Assembly (NCBI GenBank): GCA_023145595.1
Contig: JAGLDM010000294.1
Span: 1-13,906 of the forward strand
DNA from: Flavobacteriaceae bacterium
GTDB taxonomy: Bacteria; Bacteroidota; Bacteroidia; Flavobacteriales; Flavobacteriaceae
Reading direction: 5' to 3'
DNA: 13,906 nt
This document shows, one piece after another, positions 1 to 5,997 of this stretch. The notes beneath the pieces are model-generated. The model was not told the origin of the DNA and made no database searches. It worked only from the letters and a program-made list of their open reading frames with translations. The position numbers and the translations under genes are program-made. The first letter of the stretch is position 1. The number at the start of each line of letters is the position of its first letter.

Positions 1-4
1 AATC

Positions 5-29
5 AAAAAAACCGCTAAAAAGCGGTTTT
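5..29 (-). terminator. Rho-independent terminator of the first lipoprotein gene
   Basis: A perfect 9-bp stem (AAAACCGCT / AGCGGTTTT, positions 8-16 and 21-29) closes a 4-nt AAAA loop. The run of A at 5-11 becomes a U tract on the minus strand, just after the stop codon at 54-56. The stem also ends in TTTT on the plus strand, so it could serve a convergent gene outside the window. Confidence 0.85.
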
Positions 30-53
30 AAATTTTATGAATTCAGTATTGAT

Positions 54-749
54 TTACATTAGTTTTTTAAACTGTTTTACAATCATTTTAGTGTAAGAAT
101 CTACAATTTCTTCGTAAGATCTAGGATCGGTAACTTTAACAGTTAAAACTCCAGCAACATGTTCTTCTTTCTTTTTGGTTAGGTCATAAGTAACCACTTC
201 TAAAGTATAAACATTATATGATGTCGTATTAGATTCTGGTTCAATATAGATACTTCCTACATTAGAATTATAAATTCCTCCGTAAAAAGATCCAAACCCG
301 TAATAGTGATAACTATAATTGTATAAACTGACTCCTATCCCTTCTCCGGTATTCATTTCTTTATCATAACCACCTGTAGTTGTAGTTTCAGACATTTCGA
401 TTTTACCCTTAAGACCGCTAATTACAATACTTGTAAATCCGGCGTCTTTAAGTTTCTGAATTAATTTGTCTATTTCTTCTTCAGATCTTTTTTTAGATTC
501 TAAACTTGGGAATATTGCATGTGCTGCTTCGGCTTTAATGCCAGATTTTTCAAAACGCGCAACTAAATCTTTTTCAAACCGTTCTTTAGAATCTTTATTA
601 TTCGTTTTATTAACAATCAACACTTTTTGATTTTCTGCGGCTCCTAGGGTTTCGCCTTCCCACTGATCAAAAATTTCAACGGTAGAAACACAGTTTGTAA
701 ATAGTGAAAGAGTGATCACTAAAAGAGAAATATATTTTATTTTTTTCAT
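54..749 (-). CDS. Putative envelope lipoprotein, Tyr/Gly-rich (paralog 1 of 3)
   Basis: This encodes 231 residues. A lipoprotein signal peptide runs from MKKIKYISLL to a lipobox-like LFTNC with Cys20, so the product should be lipidated and anchored in the envelope. The mature part begins with a 'DQW' segment, then a 'KVLIVNKT' strand, a helix-rich region, a Tyr/Gly/Ser-rich stretch near residues 135-175, and a C-terminal domain ending in 'MIVKQFKKLM'. The layout matches the next two genes and resembles DUF4136-like lipoproteins, but that family link is by recollection only. The open frame extends to 851. I reject the upstream start because a TAnnTTTG box (788-795) and the terminator of the neighbouring gene (843-874) lie inside that extension, and the signal peptide starts exactly at 749. 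The function is unknown. Confidence 0.85.
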   Translation of the reverse strand: MKKIKYISLLVITLSLFTNCVSTVEIFDQWEGETLGAAENQKVLIVNKTNNKDSKERFEKDLVARFEKSGIKAEAAHAIFPSLESKKRSEEEIDKLIQKLKDAGFTSIVISGLKGKIEMSETTTTGGYDKEMNTGEGIGVSLYNYSYHYYGFGSFYGGIYNSNVGSIYIEPESNTTSYNVYTLEVVTYDLTKKKEEHVAGVLTVKVTDPRSYEEIVDSYTKMIVKQFKKLM

Positions 750-787
750 TTCATTTTTGTTTAATATCGTTATTAAAACAACATCGA

Positions 788-795
788 CAAATATA
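788..795 (-). promoter_or_regulatory. Bacteroidota -7 promoter box for paralog 1
   Basis: The minus strand reads TATATTTG, an exact match to TAnnTTTG. It lies about 40 nt upstream of the ATG at 749, predicting a leader of roughly 30 nt. No good TTTG -33 box is visible at the usual distance. Confidence 0.6.
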
Positions 796-842
796 CAATT
801 GTTTCTCTCATAAGAACTTTTGAGAAAAATAATATTCGTAAA

Positions 843-874
843 AAAAAACACAAACTCAATTGTTTGTGTTTTTT
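843..874 (-). terminator. Rho-independent terminator of lipoprotein paralog 2
   Basis: A perfect 13-bp stem (AAAAAACACAAAC at 843-855, GTTTGTGTTTTTT at 862-874) closes a 6-nt loop. It sits 25 nt after the stop of the 900-1571 gene, and A841-A848 gives a U tract on the minus strand. It lies upstream of the paralog 1 promoter, so the two genes should be separate transcription units. Confidence 0.85.
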
Positions 875-899
875 ATAATTTGTAAAAAGGGTTTAGTGA

Positions 900-1571
900 C
901 TAATCTTTAAATTGATCTACCACAATTTTAATATATTTTTCAGCAACTCCCGAATAACTTTGAGGGTCTTCTACTTTTACAGACACAACGCCGACTAATT
1001 GTTCACCTGCTTTTAATGATAAATTGTAAGTAACAGTTTCTAATAAATAAATATCAACAACTTTGGTTGTTGAAGAGGGTGGGATATATGAGCCGCCATA
1101 ACCATAGCCATAAACTCCGCCGTAATAAGATCCGAATCCGCCATAATACCCGCCATAATGAGATGGATAATATCCTCCACCGTAATACCCGCCACTAGAT
1201 GTAGTTTGAATTTGTTGGTCTTTATCTCTTAACATTGTAATGATAACTCCGTCATAACCAGCAGCTTTTACTTTGGCAGTAAATTCTTGGATTTCTTCTT
1301 CAGTTCTATCTTCTATGTATTTCTCCTCCGGAAATATTTCATGCATACCATCGGCATCAATCCCTATGTCTTCTAATGCTTTTACGAGGTCCAATTCTAA
1401 TCGTTTTACATTTACTGCATTTGGAGTGTGGTGAATTACTAGAATCTTTTCGCTTTTCAGTTCCTTAAAATTTTCAGTCTTCCATTGGTCTACCACTTTT
1501 ACTGATGTCCCACAGTTTGAAAAAGTTAGAGCAATTACTAAGAAACTTAAAACTAATTTTATTTTTTTCAT
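900..1571 (-). CDS. Putative envelope lipoprotein with Gly/Tyr-rich segment (paralog 2 of 3)
   Basis: This encodes 223 residues. The signal peptide ends in LTFSNC, with Cys20 as the predicted lipidated residue, followed by 'GTSVKVVDQW'. An alpha/beta-looking region (residues 35-115, with the strands 'EKILVIHHTP' and 'YDGVIITML') leads into a low-complexity Gly/Tyr-rich segment at 127-162 with repeated YYGG and YGYG units. A C-terminal domain with 'LLETVTYNLSL' and 'VGVVSVKVEDP' follows. It has the same length as the neighbour at 1735-2406 and is clearly its duplicate. It has its own promoter box and terminator. It resembles DUF4136-like lipoproteins in layout, but I cannot assign a function. 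The start is fixed by the signal peptide. Confidence 0.88.
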   Translation of the reverse strand: MKKIKLVLSFLVIALTFSNCGTSVKVVDQWKTENFKELKSEKILVIHHTPNAVNVKRLELDLVKALEDIGIDADGMHEIFPEEKYIEDRTEEEIQEFTAKVKAAGYDGVIITMLRDKDQQIQTTSSGGYYGGGYYPSHYGGYYGGFGSYYGGVYGYGYGGSYIPPSSTTKVVDIYLLETVTYNLSLKAGEQLVGVVSVKVEDPQSYSGVAEKYIKIVVDQFKD

Positions 1572-1600
1572 ATTTTTTTGTTGTATTTAAATTGTCTGAG

Positions 1601-1608
1601 CAAATATA
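1601..1608 (-). promoter_or_regulatory. Bacteroidota -7 promoter box for paralog 2
   Basis: The minus strand reads TATATTTG, inside a 24-bp block (1597-1620) identical to the block upstream of paralog 3 (2439-2462). The predicted leader is about 23 nt. Conservation in the duplicate supports a regulatory role, although recent duplication alone would also preserve it. Confidence 0.65.
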
Positions 1609-1734
1609 ATAATACTTTTGGTTTAAATGATTGCTTTTTTATTGCTCCCCAAAACACAGTCTTTTTTAACTAAATTTAACCTAGATGTTGCGCTTAATTA
1701 ATTGAATCTGGTTTTGTGAAAAAAAGTTTAGTGA

Positions 1735-2406
1735 CTAATTTTCAAATTGATCTACCACAATTTCAACGTATTTTTCAGTAACTTCTGAATACTCTAGAGG
1801 GTCTTTTACTTTTACAGAAACAACGCCGATTAGTTGATCGCCAGTGTTTAATGATAAGTTGTAAGTAGCTGTTTCTAATAAATAAACATCTACAAATTTG
1901 TCTGTTGAAGATGGTGGAATATATGACTCACCATAACCATACCCATAAACCCCTCCGTAATAAGATTCAAATCCGTCATAGTAACTTCCATAATGAGAAG
2001 GATAGTACTCTTTATCGGAATGTTCACTACCAGAAGTAGTTTGGAAATTTTGGTCTTTGTCCCTTAACATGGTCACTATAACACCGGTAAACCCAGCAGA
2101 TTTCACTGTATCCATCAGAGTTTGTATTTCGTTATAGGTTCTTTTTTCTTTGTATTCCATGTCTGGAAGAAATTGGTGCAGCCCTACAGCTTTAACTCCC
2201 TGTATGCCCAGTTCTACTACTAAACTTATCTCTAGAAGTTTGGAGTTGTTGGGGTCAGGAGTGTTGTGAATAACTAGAATTTTTTCGCTTTTTAATTCTT
2301 GAAAATAATCTTTTTTCCATTCGTCTGCAATTTTATTTGAAGTGCCACAACTTAAAAAAATTAGAGCAACTACTAAAAAACTTAAAACTAATTTGACTTT
2401 TCTCAT
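1735..2406 (-). CDS. Putative envelope lipoprotein, acid-substituted Gly/Tyr segment (paralog 3 of 3)
   Basis: This encodes 223 residues and aligns to paralog 2 end to end without apparent gaps. The signal peptide ends in ALIFLSC, with Cys20 predicted to be lipidated. The core keeps 'ELKSEKILVIH', 'VTMLRDKDQ' and 'YGYG.SYIPPSST'. The Gly/Tyr-rich segment (residues 127-160) has lost many glycines to charged or polar residues: G128E, G131D, G132K, G133E, G141S, G144D, G147E and G160E relative to paralog 2. The frame is intact, so it is unlikely to be a pseudogene. No terminator hairpin follows the stop, so transcription may read into paralog 2. The function is unknown. Confidence 0.88.
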   Translation of the reverse strand: MRKVKLVLSFLVVALIFLSCGTSNKIADEWKKDYFQELKSEKILVIHNTPDPNNSKLLEISLVVELGIQGVKAVGLHQFLPDMEYKEKRTYNEIQTLMDTVKSAGFTGVIVTMLRDKDQNFQTTSGSEHSDKEYYPSHYGSYYDGFESYYGGVYGYGYGESYIPPSSTDKFVDVYLLETATYNLSLNTGDQLIGVVSVKVKDPLEYSEVTEKYVEIVVDQFEN

Positions 2407-2442
2407 GTTTTATCTATTTAATTATAAAAAAAAATATTTGAG

Positions 2443-2450
2443 CAAATATA
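2443..2450 (-). promoter_or_regulatory. Bacteroidota -7 promoter box for paralog 3
   Basis: The minus strand reads TATATTTG within the 24-nt block shared with paralog 2. It is about 37 nt upstream of the ATG at 2406. It faces away from the plus-strand box at 2529-2536, making 2407-2552 a divergent promoter region. Confidence 0.65.
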
Positions 2451-2528
2451 ATAATACTTTTGTTTAATTGTATTTATTAGTGAAAAGGTTTAGTTATTAG
2501 AATATGTCTTTATATTTAAGTTAATGGC

Positions 2529-2536
2529 TATATTTG
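2529..2536 (+). promoter_or_regulatory. Bacteroidota -7 promoter box for the 2553 gene
   Basis: TATATTTG matches TAnnTTTG exactly and lies 16 nt before the ATG at 2553, predicting a leader of only about 10 nt. No TTTG -33 box is evident at the usual spacing. Confidence 0.55.
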
Positions 2537-2552
2537 TTTTCAAAACTACTCG

Positions 2553-2780
2553 ATGTTTTTAGAAGTTTCATATACAGAATGGGTTGGCTATTTGGCCTCG
2601 TTAGTTCTCATCATTTCTTTTATGATGAATAATGTGAATAAGTTGAGAATCATTAATTCGGTCGGAACATTTGTATTTGTTATTTATGGAGTTCTGCTTG
2701 GACCTGCCTGGCCCATAATAATAACTAATGCTTTTATTTTAGGATTGAATTTATATCATTTACTGATTAAAAAAGATTAG
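2553..2780 (+). CDS. Small YgjV-like integral membrane protein
   Basis: This encodes 75 residues, nearly all hydrophobic, in three predicted membrane segments: about residues 10-24 ('GYLASLVLIISFMM'), 33-49 ('IINSVGTFVFVIYGVLL') and 51-71 ('PAWPIIITNAFILGLNLYHL'). The pattern of a polar break after the first helix, an 'IN..G...F..YG' second helix and an 'ITNA' third helix resembles small YgjV-type inner-membrane proteins common in flavobacteria. Some relatives are misannotated as uroporphyrinogen decarboxylase, but this protein is far too short and hydrophobic for that. The glycosyltransferase follows after 29 nt, suggesting one transcript. The molecular role is unknown. Confidence 0.8.
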   Translation: MFLEVSYTEWVGYLASLVLIISFMMNNVNKLRIINSVGTFVFVIYGVLLGPAWPIIITNAFILGLNLYHLLIKKD

Positions 2781-2809
2781 TACCTTGTGCCCTAATTAAA
2801 TTTACTTTT

Positions 2810-3898
2810 TTGAAACGTATAATAGTCTCCGTTACGAACGATCTGGTTACTGATCAACGTGTATACAAAGTTTGCAAAACTTTGCAAGAACTTAATTATG
2901 ACATTTTATTAATTGGAAGGAAATTAAGAGATAGTCCGCCAATAAAAAGACCTTACAAAACACATCGAATGCGACTCGTGTTTAATAAAGGGTTTCTTTT
3001 TTACGCTGAATATAATTTACGTCTATTTTTTAAGTTACTGTTTTCTAAAAAGACCATTTTATTGGCAAATGATTTAGATACGCTGTTGCCCAATTATTTG
3101 ATTAGTAAAATTCAAAATAAAAAATTGGTATTTGATAGCCATGAGTTGTTTTCTGAAACTCCCTCTGTACAGGGTAGGTATTCTCAAAAAATATGGAGGT
3201 ATTTAGAGCGGAAGTTAGTTTCAAAGCAGAATTACATGTTTGTGGTTTCAAATTCTATAGCTGTTTGGTTTGAGAATGCATATGGAGTGAAGTCTAAGGT
3301 CTTGAAAAACTTACCAACTCATAAGAATGTTAATTTTATGAACATTGAGGACAAGTATATTCTTTATCAAGGAGCGCTTAATAGAGGAAGAGGTCTGTTT
3401 GTTTTGATTGAGTCTATGCAATATGTAGAAAATATATCATTAAAGATAGCAGGAGACGGTCCGTTGAAAACTCAAATCGAAGAAAAAATCATTGAATACA
3501 ATGTGCAGGATAAGGTAGAGATGTTAGGAAATATCCTTCCTGAGAGGTTAGTTGAAATTACTCAAAAAGCCACAATAGGTGTGAGTTTAGAAGAGGATTT
3601 GGGTTTGAGTTATCGGTACTCTTTGCCTAATAAACTTTTCGATTATATTCAGGCTAAAACACCGGTTTTAGGAACATATTTGCCTGAAACAAAAAATATA
3701 ATTAAGACCTATGGAGTCGGTGAAGTTATTAATTCTCATTCGCCAAAGGATATAGTTTATGCTATAAATGTAATGCTTGAAAAAGGGAAGCCTTCTTTTA
3801 AAGATAATTTAGAAATAGCCGCAAAGGAATTGGTTTGGGAGAACCAAAAAGAAATATTGCTAAATGTTTTTAGAGGTATCGAGGTGGCTGATATATAG
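2810..3898 (+). CDS. Glycosyltransferase family 4 (GT-B fold), TTG start
   Basis: This encodes 362 residues, within the usual GT4 range. The N-terminal Rossmann-like half has 'MKRIIVSVTNDLVTDQRVYK' (1-20), 'LLANDLDTLLPNYL' (84-97) and 'FDSHELFSE' (108-116). The C-terminal nucleotide-sugar half has 'YQGALNRGRGL' (186-196), 'LKIAGDGPL' (211-219) and 'LPNKLFDYIQAKTPVLG' (272-288). It should transfer a sugar from an activated donor at the cytoplasmic face of the membrane, probably for envelope polysaccharide, though donor and acceptor cannot be read from sequence. The start is TTG: the frame is open upstream only to the stop at 2768-2770 with no ATG, and the conserved N-terminus begins exactly at 2810. 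The last 39 nt overlap the convergent gene at 3860-4756. Confidence 0.92.
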   Translation: MKRIIVSVTNDLVTDQRVYKVCKTLQELNYDILLIGRKLRDSPPIKRPYKTHRMRLVFNKGFLFYAEYNLRLFFKLLFSKKTILLANDLDTLLPNYLISKIQNKKLVFDSHELFSETPSVQGRYSQKIWRYLERKLVSKQNYMFVVSNSIAVWFENAYGVKSKVLKNLPTHKNVNFMNIEDKYILYQGALNRGRGLFVLIESMQYVENISLKIAGDGPLKTQIEEKIIEYNVQDKVEMLGNILPERLVEITQKATIGVSLEEDLGLSYRYSLPNKLFDYIQAKTPVLGTYLPETKNIIKTYGVGEVINSHSPKDIVYAINVMLEKGKPSFKDNLEIAAKELVWENQKEILLNVFRGIEVADI

Positions 3899-4756
3899 AA
3901 TTTTATACAATTGGAACATGGTTACTGAAGGGGTGTCTGATAGTAGGTTTGTTTCCAGAGGTTTGTGTAGTAAAGTATATAGAAAGGAAAGGGCTTTGTT
4001 AAAAACCCGAATTTTTTTATATTTAGATATTAGAGTTATCATTGTTGATAGTTCGTAGTCATTTTTCATTAGGAAAAGTGCATTTGTTACGGCTTGTTTG
4101 GTTTTTTGTAAGTAAATATTATTCTCTTCAATTCCTAAATGATAAACGGGGTTTTCTATTACGTATATCTGACTGAACTTAAATTGAAGAAAAAAACGAG
4201 TATCAACCAAACCATATTTTGCTTGTAAAATTGGAAAATTTAGTTTTTGAGCAACTAGTTTTTTAATAGCAAAATTTGCTCCACGGACATTTAGAACAGG
4301 TTTTTTTTTCCTTTTAAGAAAGGAAACTTGCTCCTTTTTTTTTCCGTATTTCCACCTTAGTAGATGAGGTAATGGGTTGTTGTTATCATAAATAATATTA
4401 CCTGCTATTATATCTTGTTCTGTTGCTTTCATTTTATGAATATAGACAGAAAGAAAGTTATTATTTACAGGCAAGACATCGGCATCTAAAAATAACAACC
4501 AGTCAAAATTTGCTTTTTCTATTAAAAAATTTCTGTTAGGTCCGTTCCCGATATTTATTTTTTGTTGAAATAATATTATGTTTGGTTTATTTATTTTTTC
4601 GATATATGCTAAATTTTGAACTCTAAATTTCGATTCAGAAGCATCGTCAGAAATAATAATTTCCCAGTCGCTTTTAATAGTTTTAAACTGTTTTTTTAAA
4701 TTATTAATTAAAAGCTGAATATCATAATTGTATAAAGGAATAAGAACTGAAATCAT
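3860..4756 (-). CDS. Glycosyltransferase family 2 (GT-A fold) with altered C-terminal acidic motif
   Basis: This encodes 298 residues from the ATG at 4756. The GT-A core is clear: 'MISVLIPLYNYD' (1-12), nucleotide-binding 'IISDDAS' (34-40), 'NIGNGPNRN' (68-76), the metal-binding DxD in 'LFLDADVLP' (88-96) and 'VRGANFAIKK' (157-166). Where many relatives have a Gly-His-Glu-Asp-Thr motif carrying the likely catalytic acid, this protein has 'YGLVDT' (181-186): the Asp remains but the Glu is gone. The longer frame to 4810 is rejected because it would run into ftsE and precede the conserved first strand. It starts 7 nt after ftsE and should be co-transcribed. It overlaps the convergent GT4 gene by 39 nt. 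The role is presumably envelope glycan synthesis, with unknown substrate. Confidence 0.88.
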   Translation of the reverse strand: MISVLIPLYNYDIQLLINNLKKQFKTIKSDWEIIISDDASESKFRVQNLAYIEKINKPNIILFQQKINIGNGPNRNFLIEKANFDWLLFLDADVLPVNNNFLSVYIHKMKATEQDIIAGNIIYDNNNPLPHLLRWKYGKKKEQVSFLKRKKKPVLNVRGANFAIKKLVAQKLNFPILQAKYGLVDTRFFLQFKFSQIYVIENPVYHLGIEENNIYLQKTKQAVTNALFLMKNDYELSTMITLISKYKKIRVFNKALSFLYTLLHKPLETNLLSDTPSVTMFQLYKILYISHLDTSKNI

Positions 4757-4763
4757 GGACTGT

Positions 4764-5450
4764 TTATTGTTCGTTTTTCTGCACCACTTCAAACAAATCA
4801 TTACCTTCACATTTTAGTGTTTTGTGGGGAAATTTCAAAATTAGTGCATAATCATGAGTAGCCATTAAAACGGTTTTCCCGCTTTTGTGAATTTCTTCTA
4901 GTACGTTCATCACTTCAATAGATGTACGAGGGTCTAAATTTCCTGTAGGTTCATCTGCTAAGATTAATTCAGGGTCATTTAGTAATGCTCTGGCAATAGC
5001 AATTCGTTGTTGCTCTCCACCCGATAATTCAAAAGGCATTTTAAAACCTTTTGTTAGCATCCCTACTTTTTCTAAGACTTCATTAATTTTGGCTTTAATA
5101 GCAGTAGAGTCTTTCCATCCAGTTGCTTTTAGTACAAAGCGTAAATTGTTTTCAACATTGCGGTCGTACAATAATTTAAAATCTTGAAATACAATTCCAA
5201 TCTTTCTTCTTAAAAACGGAATCTGTTTTTCTTTCAAAGAATTTAAATCAAACCCAACAACAGATCCTGTTCCTTCTTGTAATTCTAAATCGCCGTATAA
5301 GGTTTTCATTAAACTGCTCTTTCCGCTTCCAGTTTTTCCAATAAGGTACACAAAATCACCTTCGTTAATATTCATGTTTACATTAGATAATACCAAATTA
5401 TCTCTTTGGTGAATAGAGGCGTCACTAATAAAAAGCACAGGGTTTGACAT
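4764..5450 (-). CDS. ftsE: Cell division ATP-binding protein FtsE
   Basis: This encodes 228 residues, the usual length for FtsE. All ABC ATPase motifs are present: Walker A 'GKTGSGKSS' (38-46), Q-loop Gln89 in 'VFQDFKLL', signature 'LSGGEQQR' (142-149), Walker B 'LILADEP' (162-168), D-loop 'GNLD' (170-173) and H-loop His199 in 'ATHD'. The 'FQDFKLLYDRNVENN' segment is typical of FtsE rather than other ABC proteins. With the membrane protein FtsX it regulates peptidoglycan hydrolysis at the division site. ftsX is not next to it; the adjoining gene is a glycosyltransferase. A closely related MacB/LolD-type ATPase cannot be fully excluded. A textbook promoter lies upstream at 5473-5503. Confidence 0.88.
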   Translation of the reverse strand: MSNPVLFISDASIHQRDNLVLSNVNMNINEGDFVYLIGKTGSGKSSLMKTLYGDLELQEGTGSVVGFDLNSLKEKQIPFLRRKIGIVFQDFKLLYDRNVENNLRFVLKATGWKDSTAIKAKINEVLEKVGMLTKGFKMPFELSGGEQQRIAIARALLNDPELILADEPTGNLDPRTSIEVMNVLEEIHKSGKTVLMATHDYALILKFPHKTLKCEGNDLFEVVQKNEQ

Positions 5451-5472
5451 GTTAATCGTAATTATATATCGA

Positions 5473-5503
5473 CAAACTTAGGGATTCTATATAATCTTTC
5501 AAA
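5473..5503 (-). promoter_or_regulatory. Complete Bacteroidota sigma-A promoter for ftsE
   Basis: On the minus strand a TTTG -33 box (plus-strand CAAA at 5500-5503) is followed after exactly 19 nt by TAAGTTTG (plus-strand 5473-5480), an exact TAnnTTTG match. Transcription should begin near 5466, leaving a leader of about 15 nt before the ftsE ATG. This is the best promoter match in the window. Confidence 0.8.
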
Positions 5504-5615
5504 AGAAATGCAGACAATAATGGCAGTCAATTTACTGGTGTGTGTTTGGGGAAATAAGATTCTGTTTTATAAATGAAAAGAATACGATGCATATTATTCT
5601 ATTTTCTTTATTTTA

Positions 5616-5826
5616 CTAAGTTGCCTTTTTTAAAATATGATTTTGTAATTGTTGATAGTATTCTTCAAAATCAACTTTAAAAACGTTGTTCATTCTGAAT
5701 CGAAAACAAGACCCAAGGTCATTTTATTTCTCTTAATTATTGATAAAAAAAGGTGCGGTTAGAGTTATTTCTGTCAGTTTTCTGGTTCAGCCACAAGAAC
5801 TTGTTGTCTTCAGTTTGTAGAGAGAT
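5616..5826 (-). pseudogene. Possible decayed coding remnant
   Basis: Two minus-strand reading frames free of stops follow each other across a 16-nt gap. The first (5740-5826) reads through 'TEDNKFLWLNQKTDRNN' and stops at 5737-5739. The second (5616-5723) contains 'DLGSCFRFRMNNVFKVDFEE' and 'YYQQLQNHILKKAT' before a TAG. The amino-acid composition looks less random than AT-rich intergenic DNA usually gives, but neither piece has a recognisable domain and chance cannot be excluded. A 25-residue ORF starting at the ATG at 5693 is an alternative reading. Confidence 0.2.
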
Positions 5827-5867
5827 TTAAGGTGTTGAAGGGGGCTTATTGGTTGAGGAATGGTTTT

Positions 5868-5900
5868 TTTGATACAATTCATAAATTGTAAATATCTTTT
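5868..5900 (+). promoter_or_regulatory. Candidate promoter of the TPR/barrel operon
   Basis: TTTG at 5868-5871 is followed after 21 nt by TATCTTTT at 5893-5900, which matches TAnnTTTG except at the last base. The spacer contains a perfect dyad, ACAATT-CATA-AATTGT (5874-5889), in a position where a repressor could act. In AT-rich DNA such a dyad may arise by chance. The predicted start near 5907 leaves a leader of about 90 nt. Confidence 0.35.
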
Positions 5901-5997
5901 TAATAAAAAATAAATCTAATACGTGCAATTTCACTAAGAATAAGCGTTATTGTACTATGTATCTAATAAGTGTCGCTATATGTTAAACCCGAAAGAA

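Larger units (their letters stand above)
891..2462. repeat. Tandem duplication of a complete lipoprotein transcription unit
   Basis: Copy A (about 891-1620) and copy B (about 1726-2462) lie in the same orientation. Each holds a 223-codon gene. The 14 nt GTTTAGTGACTAAT around the stop codon are identical (891-904 and 1726-1739), as is a 24-nt promoter block (1597-1620 and 2439-2462). The homology therefore extends beyond the coding region on both sides, which indicates duplication of the whole unit. The gene at 54-749 is a more distant relative. Confidence 0.8.
5451..5997. other. 547-nt intergenic region between ftsE and the TPR gene
   Basis: The stretch separates two divergently transcribed genes. 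It holds the ftsE promoter at one end and a weaker candidate for the TPR gene at 5868-5900. Between them I see no tRNA, structured RNA or terminator. Two short open stretches on the minus strand (5616-5723 and 5740-5826) look somewhat protein-like and are listed separately. Confidence 0.7.

Noticed and set aside
750..851. N-terminal extension of the first lipoprotein (start at 851)
   Set aside because: The extension covers a promoter box and the neighbouring terminator, and would bury a clean lipoprotein signal peptide starting at 749.
1092..1193. Tyr/Gly codon repeats as a minisatellite or CRISPR-like array
   Set aside because: The units are irregular, in frame within a gene, and without spacer/repeat structure.
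1572..1734. Terminator for lipoprotein paralog 3
   Set aside because: I looked for a stem and U tract after the stop at 1735 and found no convincing hairpin.
3864..4058. 64-codon plus-strand reading frame
   Set aside because: It lies over the ends of two convergent real genes in another frame, with no domain or plausible start context.
4757..4810. Longer start for the family 2 glycosyltransferase
   Set aside because: It would overlap the end of ftsE and precede the conserved first beta strand; the ATG at 4756 fits the family.
5509..5577. 22-codon plus-strand ORF from ATG 5509 between the ftsE promoter and the TPR gene
   Set aside because: It is too short, has no promoter in the right direction, and has no supporting features.
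5950..5997. Upstream TTG/ATG starts of the TPR gene
   Set aside because: They add a polar segment ahead of the signal peptide that begins at 5998; a normal export signal fits better.
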